The notes under the pieces: generated by a model
Databases searched by the model: none
What the model was told of the DNA's origin: nothing
Seen by the model: the letters and a program-made list of their open reading frames with translations, nothing else
Source of the DNA: Arenimonas caeni
Lineage (GTDB): Bacteria; Pseudomonadota; Gammaproteobacteria; Xanthomonadales; Xanthomonadaceae
Reading direction: 5' to 3'
Length of the DNA: 64,000 nucleotides
NCBI RefSeq assembly: GCF_003024235.1
Contig: NZ_KZ679094.1
Location: forward strand, 24,560-88,559
Position numbers and translations under genes: made by a program
In this document: in pieces, positions 34,437-44,681 of the stretch
Numbering within the stretch: position 1 is the stretch's first letter
How the letters are laid out: every line of letters starts with the position of its first letter

Positions 34437-35051
34437 ATGGCCCTGCGCGACATGCCCACAGCCCGCCGCCGACCCGGCCCCGTGCCTGCCCCGCCCGCAG
34501 CGGAGCGGCTGCCGACCCTGGTGGCCCCGCGCCTCCAGCTGCGCTGGATCGAAGCCCACGACCTCGAGGACCTGTACGCGGTCTTTTCCGACCCCGACGT
34601 GATGCGTTTCTGGAGCCACGAGGCCTGGCCGCACCGCGACGAGGCCGAGATCTACCTCGAGGCCATCCACCGCGGCTTCGAGCGCGGCGACCTGTTCCAG
34701 TGGGGCATCGCCCTGCGCGGCGACGACCGGCTGGTCGGCACCACCACGCTCTATGCCATCGACCACGCCCAGGGCCGCGCCGAAGTCGGCTTCGCGCTGG
34801 CCCGCGAGCACTGGGGCCGGCGCTACGCCCGGGAGGCGCTGACGGTGCTGCTCGACCAGGCCTTCGGCCCGATGGGCCTGCGCCGGCTCGAGGCCGACGT
34901 CGACCCGCGCAACCAGGGCTCGCTGCGCACGCTCGAGGCCCTGGGTTTCCGGCGCGAGGGCTACCTTCGCCAGCGCTGGCGGGTGGCCGGGGAACTGCAG
35001 GACAGCGTGATCATGGGCCTGCTGGCCAGCGACTGGAGCCACCCGGCCTGA
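34437..35051 (+). CDS. GNAT-family N-acetyltransferase, RimJ/RimL type
   Basis: A 204-residue protein. The conserved part begins LVAPRLQLRWIEAHDLEDLYAVFSDPDVMRFW, and FALAREHWGRRYAREALTVLLDQAF is the acetyl-CoA segment; DPRNQGSLRTLEALGFRREGYLR is the usual C-terminal stretch. This is the RimJ/RimL-like group that acetylates N-termini or small molecules. An ATG at 34452 is an alternative start, and neither start has a clear ribosome site. Twenty-odd Pro/Arg-rich residues before the domain are not conserved in type. Confidence 0.8.
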   Translation: MALRDMPTARRRPGPVPAPPAAERLPTLVAPRLQLRWIEAHDLEDLYAVFSDPDVMRFWSHEAWPHRDEAEIYLEAIHRGFERGDLFQWGIALRGDDRLVGTTTLYAIDHAQGRAEVGFALAREHWGRRYAREALTVLLDQAFGPMGLRRLEADVDPRNQGSLRTLEALGFRREGYLRQRWRVAGELQDSVIMGLLASDWSHPA

Positions 35052-35073
35052 GCACCGCCCGGCCCCGGCCGGT

Positions 35074-35103
35074 TTGACAGCCCCCGCGACCGCGCCGACC
35101 ATG
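35074..35103 (+). promoter_or_regulatory. Promoter with consensus -35 upstream of the polyamine-binding lipoprotein gene
   Basis: A full TTGACA at 35074-35079 is followed 17-18 bp later by a weak GACCAT/ACCATG -10. The start codon at 35130 is at a normal distance, with GGAG before it. Confidence 0.45.
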
Positions 35104-35129
35104 GCAGCCCCGAACCCACGGAGCCGGCC

Positions 35130-36263
35130 ATGATCCTGCGCTACAGCCTGATCGCGTCCGCCCTGCTGCTGGCCGCCTGCGGCCGCCAGGACGCCGCCCC
35201 CGCAGCCGACGAACCGGCCGCCGCCAGCAGCGGCGACCAGGTCGTCTACGTCTACAACTGGTCGGACTACGTCGCCGAGGACACCCTCGCGAACTTCGAG
35301 GCCGAGACCGGCATCCGCGTCGTCTACGACACCTACGACGCCAACGAGATGCTCGAGACCAAGCTCATGGCCGGCGCCTCCGGCTACGACGTGGTCTTCC
35401 CCTCGGCCCGCCCGTTCGCCCAGCGCCACATCCAGGCCGGCATCTACGGCCAGCTCGACAAGTCGAAGCTGCCCAACCTGGCCAACCTCGACGCCGACCT
35501 GCTTGAGGGCCTGCAGGACGTCGACCCGGGCAACGCCCACGCCGTGCCCTACATGTGGGGCACCACCGGCCTGGGCATCAACGTGGCCAAGGTGAAGGCC
35601 GCCCTGGGCGAGGACGCGCCGCTCGATTCCTGGTCGCTGCTGTTCGACCCGGCCAACGCCGCCAAGCTCGCCGCCTGCGGCATCGCCGTGCTCGACGACG
35701 AGCAGGAAACCTTCGCCGCCGCGCTGATCTGGCAGGGCCGCGACGCCAACGCCCTCGCCGGCGACGAGACCGAGGTGGTCAGCACGGCCTATGCCGGCAT
35801 CCGACCGCACATCAAGTATTTCCACTCCTCGCGCTACATCGACGACCTGGCCAACGGCGACATCTGCATCGCCATGGGCTATTCGGGCGACGTGTTCCAG
35901 GCCCGCGACGCCGCGGCCGAGGCCGAGAACGGCATCGAGATCGAGTACATCATCCCGAAGGAAGGCGCGGTGCGCTGGGTCGACCTGATGGCGATCCCGG
36001 CCGATGCGCCGCACGCCGACAACGCCCACGCGTTCATCAACTACCTGCTCAAGCCGGAAGTCTCGGCGGGCATCGTCGATTACGTTTCCTACGCCAGCCC
36101 GAACACGGCGGCGCTGGAGTTCATCGACCCGGAAATCGCCGCCGACCCGGGCGTGTACCCGCCGGCCGGGGTGATGGACAAGCTGGTCGACCCGGTGACC
36201 CTGCCGCAGGAAACCACCCGCGAACGCGTGCGCGCCTGGACCACCATCAAGACCGGCCAGTAA
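35130..36263 (+). CDS. Periplasmic polyamine-binding lipoprotein, PotF-like
   Basis: A 377-residue solute-binding protein. It starts with a lipoprotein signal whose lipobox is LLAAC (Cys at about 17), then an Ala/Pro-rich tether. VVYVYNWSDYVAEDTLANFE is the classic opening of PotD/PotF proteins, with Trp and Ser that contact polyamine; VPYMWGTTGLGIN and IAMGYSGDVFQA are further landmarks. It would capture putrescine or spermidine for an ABC importer. No permease or ATPase gene is adjacent, and a terminator follows at once, so the rest of the transporter is elsewhere or this is a sensor. Confidence 0.88.
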   Translation: MILRYSLIASALLLAACGRQDAAPAADEPAAASSGDQVVYVYNWSDYVAEDTLANFEAETGIRVVYDTYDANEMLETKLMAGASGYDVVFPSARPFAQRHIQAGIYGQLDKSKLPNLANLDADLLEGLQDVDPGNAHAVPYMWGTTGLGINVAKVKAALGEDAPLDSWSLLFDPANAAKLAACGIAVLDDEQETFAAALIWQGRDANALAGDETEVVSTAYAGIRPHIKYFHSSRYIDDLANGDICIAMGYSGDVFQARDAAAEAENGIEIEYIIPKEGAVRWVDLMAIPADAPHADNAHAFINYLLKPEVSAGIVDYVSYASPNTAALEFIDPEIAADPGVYPPAGVMDKLVDPVTLPQETTRERVRAWTTIKTGQ

Positions 36264-36284
36264 TCGCGACGCATGGCATGGACG

Positions 36285-36319
36285 ACGGCGCGCCCCACCC
36301 GGGCGCGCCGTTTTCTTTT
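36285..36319 (+). terminator. Strong terminator after the polyamine-binding gene
   Basis: Ten-base perfect stem CGGCGCGCCC/GGGCGCGCCG with a CACCC loop and a TTTTCTTTT tail. It ends at the stop codon of the convergent methyltransferase gene. Confidence 0.9.
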
Positions 36320-36948
36320 CAGCGCATCGAGCGCGGGCGGATGGCGCGCGAGACGCGCCGGGAATACACGTACACCGTGGCCGGCGGCACGTTCCACCAG
36401 GTGAAGCTGCCGCGCCGGGCGACCAGGTCCAGGTCGTCCAGGACCTCCCGGTTCACCGGGTTGGCCGGACCGTAGGTGAACTGCACGAAGCGGCCCTCGG
36501 GCTGCAGGCAGTCGAAGGCCGCCGCCAGGATGGCCTGCTGGGTCGGGCGCGGCATCGACAGCAGGCCGAGGCCGGAAACCACCGCATCGGCCGGGGACGA
36601 TTCGTCGAAGCCATGCTGGCGCGCCACGGCGCCCAGGTCGCGGGCGTCGGCACAGGCCACCTGCACCTGCGGGAAGTGCCGCTGCAGGTGCTGGTGCAGT
36701 TCCTCGTTGAGCTCGAGCACCAGCAGGTCGCGCGGAGAAATGCCGTGGTCGAGCAGGGCCCGGGTGAACACCCCGGTGCCGCCACCGAGTTCGACCACCC
36801 GGCGGGCCCCGTTCGGCAGTTCGGACATCATCTGCCGGGCCAGCTGCCGGCTCGAAGGCGAGATGGCCGCCACGCCCCGGGGGTTCTTCAGCCATTGGCG
36901 GAAGAAGGTCCAGGTGTGGACAAGCGCGGATTGCGGAGTTCGATCCAT
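36319..36948 (-). CDS. SAM-dependent methyltransferase, phospholipid N-methyltransferase (PmtA)-like
   Basis: A 209-residue class I methyltransferase. The N-terminal stretch TFFRQWLKNPRGVAAISPSSRQLAR is typical of the PmtA/rRNA-adenine-dimethylase-like group that methylates phosphatidylethanolamine. RRVVELGGGTGVFTRALL is SAM motif I (about 49-66), LLVLELNEELHQHL motif II, and ADAVVSGLGLLSMP motif IV. There are no membrane helices, as in peripheral PmtA. The product would be phosphatidylcholine or methylated PE, but substrate is inferred. The start at ATG 36948 is chosen since the region before it lacks similarity and faces the promoter of the divergent lipoprotein. Confidence 0.75.
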   Translation of the reverse strand: MDRTPQSALVHTWTFFRQWLKNPRGVAAISPSSRQLARQMMSELPNGARRVVELGGGTGVFTRALLDHGISPRDLLVLELNEELHQHLQRHFPQVQVACADARDLGAVARQHGFDESSPADAVVSGLGLLSMPRPTQQAILAAAFDCLQPEGRFVQFTYGPANPVNREVLDDLDLVARRGSFTWWNVPPATVYVYSRRVSRAIRPRSMR

Positions 36949-37038
36949 GGCGTGAGCATACTGCGCCCGGTCGTGTTTCGTACCGGTTAAGCGCGACCCC
37001 CAGAGACTGGACCAGGCCCCCTGTCGAGGAAACCTGCC

Positions 37039-37467
37039 ATGCGTCATGCCCTCGCCCTTGCCCTCCCCCTGGCCGCCGCCACGGCGCTGCTGGCCGGCTG
37101 CGCCACTCAGGCCACCACGCCCCCCGACGGCAGCGCCGCCGTGCCGCATCCGGTCGAGTGCATCGACCCGTCGCTCGTACGCGGCTGGGTCTACGTCGAC
37201 GACGAGCAGCTGCTGGTCGACGCCGGCCGGCGCAAGTATCGCGTCCGCCTGGCCGAACGCTGCTTCGCGCTGGGCACTTCGCCCGGCCTGGTGTTCAAGG
37301 GCGACCACGTCAGCAACCGCGTCTGCGGCCACGCCGGCGAGTACGTGGTGTTCGCGCACGAGCGCTGCCGCATCCACCGGGTCGAGCGCATCGACGACGA
37401 GACCTACGGGAAGCTGCGCGACGCCAACCGGGCCCGCGGCGAAGTGCGCGCGGGCCAGGGCGACTGA
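37039..37467 (+). CDS. Small lipoprotein of unknown function
   Basis: A 142-residue exported protein with a lipobox LLAGC (Cys at about 21). The mature part has four cysteines (VECIDP, ERCFALG, RVCGHAG, ERCRIHRVERID), enough for two disulfides. It resembles the DUF6491 type, found mainly in Lysobacterales, of unknown role. The ATG follows GAGGAAAC. It stands between the divergent methyltransferase and the convergent rlmKL gene, 3 bp from the latter's stop, so it is a single-gene unit. Confidence 0.72.
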   Translation: MRHALALALPLAAATALLAGCATQATTPPDGSAAVPHPVECIDPSLVRGWVYVDDEQLLVDAGRRKYRVRLAERCFALGTSPGLVFKGDHVSNRVCGHAGEYVVFAHERCRIHRVERIDDETYGKLRDANRARGEVRAGQGD

Positions 37468-37470
37468 GGC

Positions 37471-39602
<2,132 letters not shown>

Positions 39603-39606
<4 letters not shown>

Positions 39607-40121
39607 GCCAGCATCCGCAGGAAACGCCCGAACTCGTCGGCGCAGAACTCGACGTGCGCGGCCAGGCGATGGCTGTCGGGCACCAGCACCAGGTGGTCCT
39701 GGCGGCGCTGGGCCCAGCGCACCACGTCCTGGGCCGGGATCAGCTCGTCCTCCCAGCCGTGCACGATGCGCGTGGGCACCATGGCGGCGCGCAGGTACCG
39801 CGGCTCGACGTCCAGGGCCACCGGCGGCGCCATCAGGAACAGGCCGGCCACCGGCACTTCGCGCGACACGTGGGCCGACACGTAGGCCCCCATGCTCGAG
39901 CCGGCCAGCACCAGCGGCCGCGCCGTGGCGGCCCGGGCCAGCGCGGCCAGGCGCGCGATGCGCCCGGGCACGTCGCCCAGCAGGCTGGTGGCGTCGAGGT
40001 CGCGGTAGTCGGGGCGTTCGTGGCTCCAGCCCAGTTCGCCCGCGACGCGGGCCAGGGCCTCCGCCTTGGTGGCGCCCGGGCTGGAGTCGAGCCCATGGGA
40101 AATGATGACGTGGCCGCTCAT
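39603..40121 (-). CDS. Alpha/beta hydrolase of the YqiA/esterase type
   Basis: A 172-residue small hydrolase. It begins [24 protein letters not shown], the oxyanion-hole strand, and has the nucleophile elbow [12 protein letters not shown] (Ser about residue 76). [11 protein letters not shown] supplies the acid and [10 protein letters not shown] the histidine. No signal peptide. The substrate is unknown; YqiA-like members are esterases. It overlaps rlmKL by 4 nt, so it is the first gene of a two-gene operon with an rRNA methyltransferase, for no evident metabolic reason. Confidence 0.8.
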
Positions 40122-40160
40122 GGGGGGCTCCGGAAACGGCCGCGATGGTAGCATGCGGGC

Positions 40161-40736
40161 ATGACCCCCGACCTGCCGCCGGAGCCGGTGCCGCACGACT
40201 GGCCGCTGCCCTACGAAGCCCGCCTCGAGACCCGCCCGCTGTCCCAGGTCGACCTGGTGGTCATCCACTGCACCGAACTGCCCGACCTGCCCACCGCCCG
40301 CGAGTACGGCGAGCGCGTGATCTACGACAGCGGCACCGGCAACAGCGGCCACTACTACATCGACCGCGACGGCAGCATCCACATGTTCGTCCGGCCCGGG
40401 CGCGTGGCGCACCACACCCGCAGCTACAACGAGCGCTCGGTCGGCATCGAGCTGGTCAACCGCGGCCGCTACCCCGACTGGCTCGACTCGCGCCGGCAGG
40501 AGATGGAAGAGCCCTACACCGACGAGCAGGTGGCCTCGCTGCTGTGGCTGCTGGGCCGGCTGCGCGGGGAGATCCCGAGCCTGGAGTTCATCGCCGGCCA
40601 CGAGGACCTCGACGCCTCGCGGGTGCCCTCCAGCGACAACCTGCACCAGCTGGTGTTCCGCAAGCGCGACCCGGGGCCGCGCTTCCCCTGGTCGAAGGTG
40701 CTGGCGGCGGTGCCACTCGAGCGCATCCGCCCCTGA
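40161..40736 (+). CDS. N-acetylmuramoyl-L-alanine amidase, AmpD-like
   Basis: A 191-residue amidase_2-domain enzyme. [12 protein letters not shown] has the first zinc histidine, [27 protein letters not shown] is the substrate strand, [10 protein letters not shown] is conserved, and RDPGPRFPW near the C-terminus carries the third ligand. AmpD-type enzymes cleave the amide between muramic acid and peptide in cell-wall recycling; no signal peptide is seen, so it acts in the cytoplasm. A TAGCAT -10-like box is only 6 nt before the ATG. ampE does not follow, so it may be AmpD or one of its paralogues. Confidence 0.85.
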   Translation: MTPDLPPEPVPHDWPLPYEARLETRPLSQVDLVVIHCTELPDLPTAREYGERVIYDSGTGNSGHYYIDRDGSIHMFVRPGRVAHHTRSYNERSVGIELVNRGRYPDWLDSRRQEMEEPYTDEQVASLLWLLGRLRGEIPSLEFIAGHEDLDASRVPSSDNLHQLVFRKRDPGPRFPWSKVLAAVPLERIRP

Positions 40737-40744
40737 GGGGCCGG

Positions 40745-40750
40745 TATAAT
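40745..40750 (+). promoter_or_regulatory. Consensus -10 TATAAT upstream of tesB
   Basis: An exact TATAAT, followed by CCGCGGCC and then a CCGGAG ribosome site and ATG at 40775. The -35 region shows no good match, so activity may rely on an extended -10 or an activator. Confidence 0.5.
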
Positions 40751-40774
40751 CCGCGGCCGAACCCCGGAGCCCCC

Positions 40775-41656
40775 ATGACCGCTTCCGTCGCCGCCGAACT
40801 GGTGGACCTGCTGCGCCTCGAGCGCCTCGAAGACAACCTTTTCCGCGGCCAGAGCCGCGACATCGGCACCAAGTACGTGTTCGGCGGCCAGGTGCTGGGC
40901 CAGGCCCTGTCGGCCTGCCAGCAGACCCTGGCCGGCGACCGCCACGTGCACTCGCTGCACGCCTACTTCCTGCGCGCCGGCGACGTCGAATCGCCGATCG
41001 TCTACGACGTCGACCGCACCCGCGACGGCAGCAGCTTCTCGGTGCGCCGCGTCACCGCCATCCAGCACGGCAAGCCGATCTTCGTGCTCGCCGCCTCCTT
41101 CCAGGAGGACGAACCGGGCAACGAGCACCAGCTGCCCATGCCCAGCGTGCCGGCGCCGGAAGACATCGAGCCGGTGCCCGCGCCCACGCCCGAGCAGCTG
41201 GCCCAGCTGCCGCCCAAGGCGCAGCGCTGGCTCTCGCGCATGGGGCCGTTCGAGATCCGCCCGGTGTATCCGCGCGACGAGGTCAAGCCGCCCAAGCGCC
41301 CGCCCTTCCAGCAGGTCTGGTTCCGCCTGACCGGCGAGGTCGGCGACTCGCCGGTGCTGCACCAGGCCCTGCTGGCCTACGCCTCCGACTTCCACCTGCT
41401 CGGCACCGCGACCTTCCCGCACGGCATCAGCTACTACCAGCCGAACGTGCAGATGGCCTCGCTCGACCACGCCATGTGGTTCCATCGCCCCTTCCGCGCC
41501 GATGACTGGCTGCTCTATTCGCTCGACAGCCCCAGCGCCCAGGGCGCCCGCGGCCTGGCGCGCGGCCAGATCTACGCCCGCGATGGCCGCCTGGTCGCGT
41601 CCACGGCCCAGGAAGGCCTGATCCGCGTCCTGCCCGAAGCCTGGAGCCCCCGCTGA
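40775..41656 (+). CDS. tesB: Acyl-CoA thioesterase II
   Basis: A 293-residue double-hotdog thioesterase that hydrolyses medium- and long-chain acyl-CoA. NLFRGQSRDIGTKYVFGGQVLGQAL is the typical TesB opening; DRTRDGSSFSVRRVTAIQHG and LASLDHAMWFHRPFRADDWLLY carry the conserved catalytic aspartate, with the Gln and Thr/Ser partners nearby. It uses a consensus -10. Its stop overlaps the next ATG by one base, so it is coupled to the small protein and probably to the sigma factor gene downstream. Confidence 0.92.
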   Translation: MTASVAAELVDLLRLERLEDNLFRGQSRDIGTKYVFGGQVLGQALSACQQTLAGDRHVHSLHAYFLRAGDVESPIVYDVDRTRDGSSFSVRRVTAIQHGKPIFVLAASFQEDEPGNEHQLPMPSVPAPEDIEPVPAPTPEQLAQLPPKAQRWLSRMGPFEIRPVYPRDEVKPPKRPPFQQVWFRLTGEVGDSPVLHQALLAYASDFHLLGTATFPHGISYYQPNVQMASLDHAMWFHRPFRADDWLLYSLDSPSAQGARGLARGQIYARDGRLVASTAQEGLIRVLPEAWSPR

Positions 41657-42051
41657 TGCGCCAGGTCTTCACCTCCGTCCGGCTCGAGAACGTCGAGCGC
41701 GTGGCCGCCATGCTCAACGAGGCCGGCATCGAGACCAAGATCAGCCAGGGCCGCAGCTGGAAGGGCAACAGCCGCCGCGAGTTCAGCTACAGCGCCAAGG
41801 ACCACGATCCGAGCCAGCAGCCGGCGCTCTGGGTGCTCAAGCCCGACGACTTCAAGCAGGCGCGGCAGATCCTGTTCGACGCCGGCCTGCTCGAGGCCAC
41901 CCGCGAGACGAGCTACCTGCCCGAGGCCCTGCAGTTCCGCGAGGCCAAGGCCAGCGACCCGATGGCCCGGGCCACCAAGATCCGCCTGGCCCTGCTGGCG
42001 GCGGTGGCGGCCGGTGCGGGCCTGCTGCTGTTCCGGATGTTCTTCGCCTGA
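41656..42051 (+). CDS. DUF2007-like small protein with C-terminal membrane helix
   Basis: A 131-residue protein. The first 70 residues (RQVFTSVRLENVERVAAMLNEAGIETKISQGR...) have the ferredoxin-like look of DUF2007 'putative signal-transducing' proteins, here with an insertion (SWKGNSRREFSYSAKDHDPS). A linker leads to a transmembrane helix at about 110-130 (RLALLAAVAAGAGLLLFRMFF), so the domain is anchored facing the cytoplasm. Relatives in Xanthomonas are called pathogenicity-like. TGATG overlap couples it to tesB, and it precedes the sigma factor by 62 nt. Confidence 0.68.
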   Translation: MRQVFTSVRLENVERVAAMLNEAGIETKISQGRSWKGNSRREFSYSAKDHDPSQQPALWVLKPDDFKQARQILFDAGLLEATRETSYLPEALQFREAKASDPMARATKIRLALLAAVAAGAGLLLFRMFFA

Positions 42052-42113
42052 GGCCGGTCACACCCCGGTCCTCCGCCTCGTCTGGGGTTTGAACCCCCGA
42101 AACGGAGCGCACC

Positions 42114-43256
42114 ATGAGCACCGACGTCCTCGACAGCCTCGTCCACGCCCACCTGCCCGCCGCCGCCCGCGGCGACCAGGCCGCCTACGGCCGCATCGTC
42201 GCCGGCTGCCAGGGCACCGTCACCGCGATCGCGCTGGCGATCACCCGCGACGTGCCGACCAGCGAGGACGTGGCCCAGGAGGCCTTCCTCTCGGCCTGGC
42301 AGAACCTGCGCAAGCTGCGCAATCCCGACAGCTTCCTGCCCTGGCTGCGGCAGATCACCCGCAACCTCGCCCGCGACCACCTGCGCAGCCGCGCGCGCCG
42401 CGACGAGCCGGTGGAGGACATCGAGGCGCTGCTCGCCCAGGCCACCGATCCGCACCCGGCGGCCTGCGATGAGCTGGCCGAGGCGCAGGAGCACGCCATC
42501 GCCGCCGGCGTCATCGACAGCCTGCCCGAGGAGAGCCGCGAGGTGCTGCTGCTCTACTACCGCGAGGGCCAGAACTCGCGCCAGGTCGCCAGCCTGCTCG
42601 GCCTGCAGGACGCGGCCGTGCGCAAGCGCCTGCAGCGCGCCCGCGAGCGCGTGCGCGGCGAGCTGCTCGAGCGCCTGGGCCGCTTCGCCAGGGGCAGCGC
42701 GCCGGGCACGGCCTTCACCGCCGCGGTGGCGATTGCCCTCACCACCGCGGCGCCGCCGGCCGCAGCCGCCACGGCGCTGGGCGTGGGCGCGCTGGGCGGC
42801 GCCAAGGGCCTGGCGAAAGTCGGCGTGGGCGCGCTGGGCGGCGCGGCGATCGGCATCGGCGGCGGCCTGCTCGGCATCTGGCTGGGCGTGCGCAAGTACC
42901 TGCGCGCCCCCTTCGACGACGAGGAGCGCCGCAGCATGGTTGCCTACGCCCTGGTGACGTCCGGCCTGGTCATCGGCTTCAGCCTGGGCATCGTGGCGCT
43001 GGCGAAGATCCCCGGCTGGATCCCGCATTTCGCGCTGTCCGCGGGCTTCATGGTGGGCATGATGGTGAGCTGCGGCGTGTGGCTGCCCAACATCCTCGAG
43101 CGACGCCGCGCGCGAGAGCGGGAGCTCGACCCGGTGGGCGCCGCCGCCCGCCAGGCCCGCGAGCGGCGCATGAGCCGCTGGGGCGCCATCGCCGGCCTCG
43201 TGCTGGGCAGCGCCGGCTTGCTGCTCGGGCTTTGGCTCAGCGGGCGGATGGGCTGA
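42114..43256 (+). CDS. ECF-type RNA polymerase sigma factor fused to a multi-pass membrane domain
   Basis: A 380-residue protein. Residues about 20-92 form sigma region 2 (DVPTSEDVAQEAFLSAWQNL, then WLRQITRNLARDHLR), and about 133-180 form region 4 (LPEESREVLLLYYREGQNSRQVASLLG, with helix-turn-helix). After residue 195 come Ala/Gly-rich hydrophobic stretches (about 199-222 and 226-258) and three clearer membrane helices (about 275-298, 304-327, 353-376), separated by charged loops. An ordinary ECF factor would end near 185. No anti-sigma gene is adjacent, so the membrane part may anchor or inhibit the sigma domain. A GGAG site precedes the ATG; a terminator follows. Confidence 0.85.
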   Translation: MSTDVLDSLVHAHLPAAARGDQAAYGRIVAGCQGTVTAIALAITRDVPTSEDVAQEAFLSAWQNLRKLRNPDSFLPWLRQITRNLARDHLRSRARRDEPVEDIEALLAQATDPHPAACDELAEAQEHAIAAGVIDSLPEESREVLLLYYREGQNSRQVASLLGLQDAAVRKRLQRARERVRGELLERLGRFARGSAPGTAFTAAVAIALTTAAPPAAAATALGVGALGGAKGLAKVGVGALGGAAIGIGGGLLGIWLGVRKYLRAPFDDEERRSMVAYALVTSGLVIGFSLGIVALAKIPGWIPHFALSAGFMVGMMVSCGVWLPNILERRRARERELDPVGAAARQARERRMSRWGAIAGLVLGSAGLLLGLWLSGRMG

Positions 43257-43277
43257 CGCACGAACCAGGCGCGCATC

Positions 43278-43308
43278 AAAAAGGCCCCGGCATGACCGGG
43301 GCCTTTCG
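43278..43308. terminator. Bidirectional terminator between the sigma factor and pilZ genes
   Basis: AAAGGCCCCGG/CCGGGGCCTTT with a 5-nt loop and A- and T-rich flanks, between convergent genes. It closes both the tesB-sigma unit and the long fab-to-pilZ block. Confidence 0.88.
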
Positions 43309-43326
43309 TTTGCAGCGCCGCGGCGC

Positions 43327-43686
43327 TTACATCGTGTGCGTGGGCTTGTCGGCTTCCAGCGTGCCGGCCAGGAAGGTTTCGATCTTGCCCTTAACGGCCT
43401 CGGCTTCCGCCGTGTCGGCGAACTGCACGCCGATGCCGGCGCCGCGGTTGCCCTGCGCACCCGCCGGCGTCACCCAGACCACCTTGCCGGCCACCGGCAG
43501 GCGGTCCTTCTCTTCCATCAGCGAGAGCAGGATGAAGACTTCGTCGCCCAGCGCGTAGCGCTTGGTGGTGGGCACGAAGATGCCGCCGCCCTTCACGAAG
43601 GGCATGTAGGCGTTGTAAAGCGCCGCCTTGTCCTTGATGGCCAGTGACAGGATGCCCTGCCTTGCGCCCGCGCCGCCTCCGATCAT
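43327..43686 (-). CDS. pilZ: Type IV pilus PilZ-domain protein
   Basis: A 119-residue single PilZ domain. GILSLAIKDKAALYNAYMPFVKGGGIFVPT is the typical opening of the PilZ that works in type IV pilus biogenesis. The c-di-GMP contacts of other PilZ domains (RxxxR and D/NxSxxG) are absent: GGGIFVPT stands where the second should be. Such PilZ proteins bind PilB and FimX rather than the nucleotide. It overlaps holB by 4 nt and ends the long operon, the usual place for pilZ next to holB in gammaproteobacteria. Confidence 0.9.
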   Translation of the reverse strand: MIGGGAGARQGILSLAIKDKAALYNAYMPFVKGGGIFVPTTKRYALGDEVFILLSLMEEKDRLPVAGKVVWVTPAGAQGNRGAGIGVQFADTAEAEAVKGKIETFLAGTLEADKPTHTM

Positions 43687-44681
43687 CGCCCTGCCCTCAT
43701 GCTCTTCGAATCCATGGACATGCTACGCCATTCGAGCAGCAGCCCGGCCAGCACCAGATCGTGGCGCAGGCCCGGCACGGCCAACTGGCCGCGCAGCCGG
43801 TTGACGGCGTCGAACCACGCGGAAAGCTTCTGCAAGTCGGCCGGGACGGTCAAGCCGGGGTCGCGCGCGGCGGCCAGGCGATGCGCCAGGCCGTCGAGCA
43901 CCGCTTCGGCGGCGAAGCGCAGGCGCAGCGCGCCCTGCTCGTCGGCCAGCCATTCCGCCGCCAGTTCCACCGGCGTGCGGCGCCCGTCGGCCACCGCCGC
44001 CAGGCCCGCCAGCACCGCCGTGCGCAGGGCCAGGCTGTCGTCGGCCAGCCAGGCGGCGGCCAGGCCGGGATGCCCGCGGGCCGCGTCGAGCGCGCGCGCC
44101 GCGGCCTGCGGCCCGATCCCCTGCCCCGCCAGCCAGGCCTCGGCCTCCGCGCGCGGCGGGGTGCGGAACTCGAGCCGCTGGCAGCGGCTGCGGATGGTCG
44201 CCGGCAGGCGGCCCGGCTCTTCGGTGACCAGCAGCAGGTAGCGGTCGCGCGAGGGCTCTTCCAGCGTCTTGAGCAGGGCGTTGCTGGCGCTGGGGTTGAG
44301 CGCGTGCGCCGGGTCGATCACCGCGACCTGGGCGCCGCCCATCTGCGGCGTCAGCGAAAACCACTGGCCGAGCTCGCGCATCTGGTCGACGATGATCTCG
44401 CTGCGCAGCTTGTCGCCCTTCTCGGTGGGGATGAAGCCCACTTCGCGCAGGTCCGGATGGGTGCCGGCGGCGAGCAGCTGGCAGCCGCGGCACTGGCCAC
44501 AGGCCAGGCCGTCGGCGCCCGGGCTGGCGCACAGCAGGCGTCGCGCCAGCGCCGCGGCGACGTCGCGCTTACCCATGTGCGGCGGGCCGCACAGCAGCAG
44601 GGCGTGGCCCAGCCGGCCTTCGGCCAGGCTGGCCAAGGCGCGGTCGAGCACGCGCTGCTGCCAGGGTGCCGGGGCGCTCAT
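43683..44681 (-). CDS. holB: DNA polymerase III subunit delta'
   Basis: A 332-residue clamp-loader subunit. [19 protein letters not shown] is the modified P-loop, [17 protein letters not shown] holds the zinc-binding cysteines, and [34 protein letters not shown] is the highly conserved SRC region. The C-terminal collar domain follows. It does not hydrolyse ATP. ATGA overlaps join it to tmk upstream and pilZ downstream. A frame open further upstream runs antiparallel through tmk and is not used. Confidence 0.93.
   Translation of the reverse strand: MSAPAPWQQRVLDRALASLAEGRLGHALLLCGPPHMGKRDVAAALARRLLCASPGADGLACGQCRGCQLLAAGTHPDLREVGFIPTEKGDKLRSEIIVDQMRELGQWFSLTPQMGGAQVAVIDPAHALNPSASNALLKTLEEPSRDRYLLLVTEEPGRLPATIRSRCQRLEFRTPPRAEAEAWLAGQGIGPQAAARALDAARGHPGLAAAWLADDSLALRTAVLAGLAAVADGRRTPVELAAEWLADEQGALRLRFAAEAVLDGLAHRLAAARDPGLTVPADLQKLSAWFDAVNRLRGQLAVPGLRHDLVLAGLLLEWRSMSMDSKSMRAGR

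Noticed and set aside
42055..42072. A third Pho-box-like site (CGGTCAC-ACCC-CGGTCCT) before the sigma factor gene
   Set aside because: The second half differs from the consensus in key bases, and CGGTC is common in this sequence by composition.
42084..42105. GGGG-TTTGAA-CCCC hairpin resembling another tRNA T-arm
   Set aside because: Isolated small hairpin in the leader of the sigma factor gene; no tRNA structure around it.
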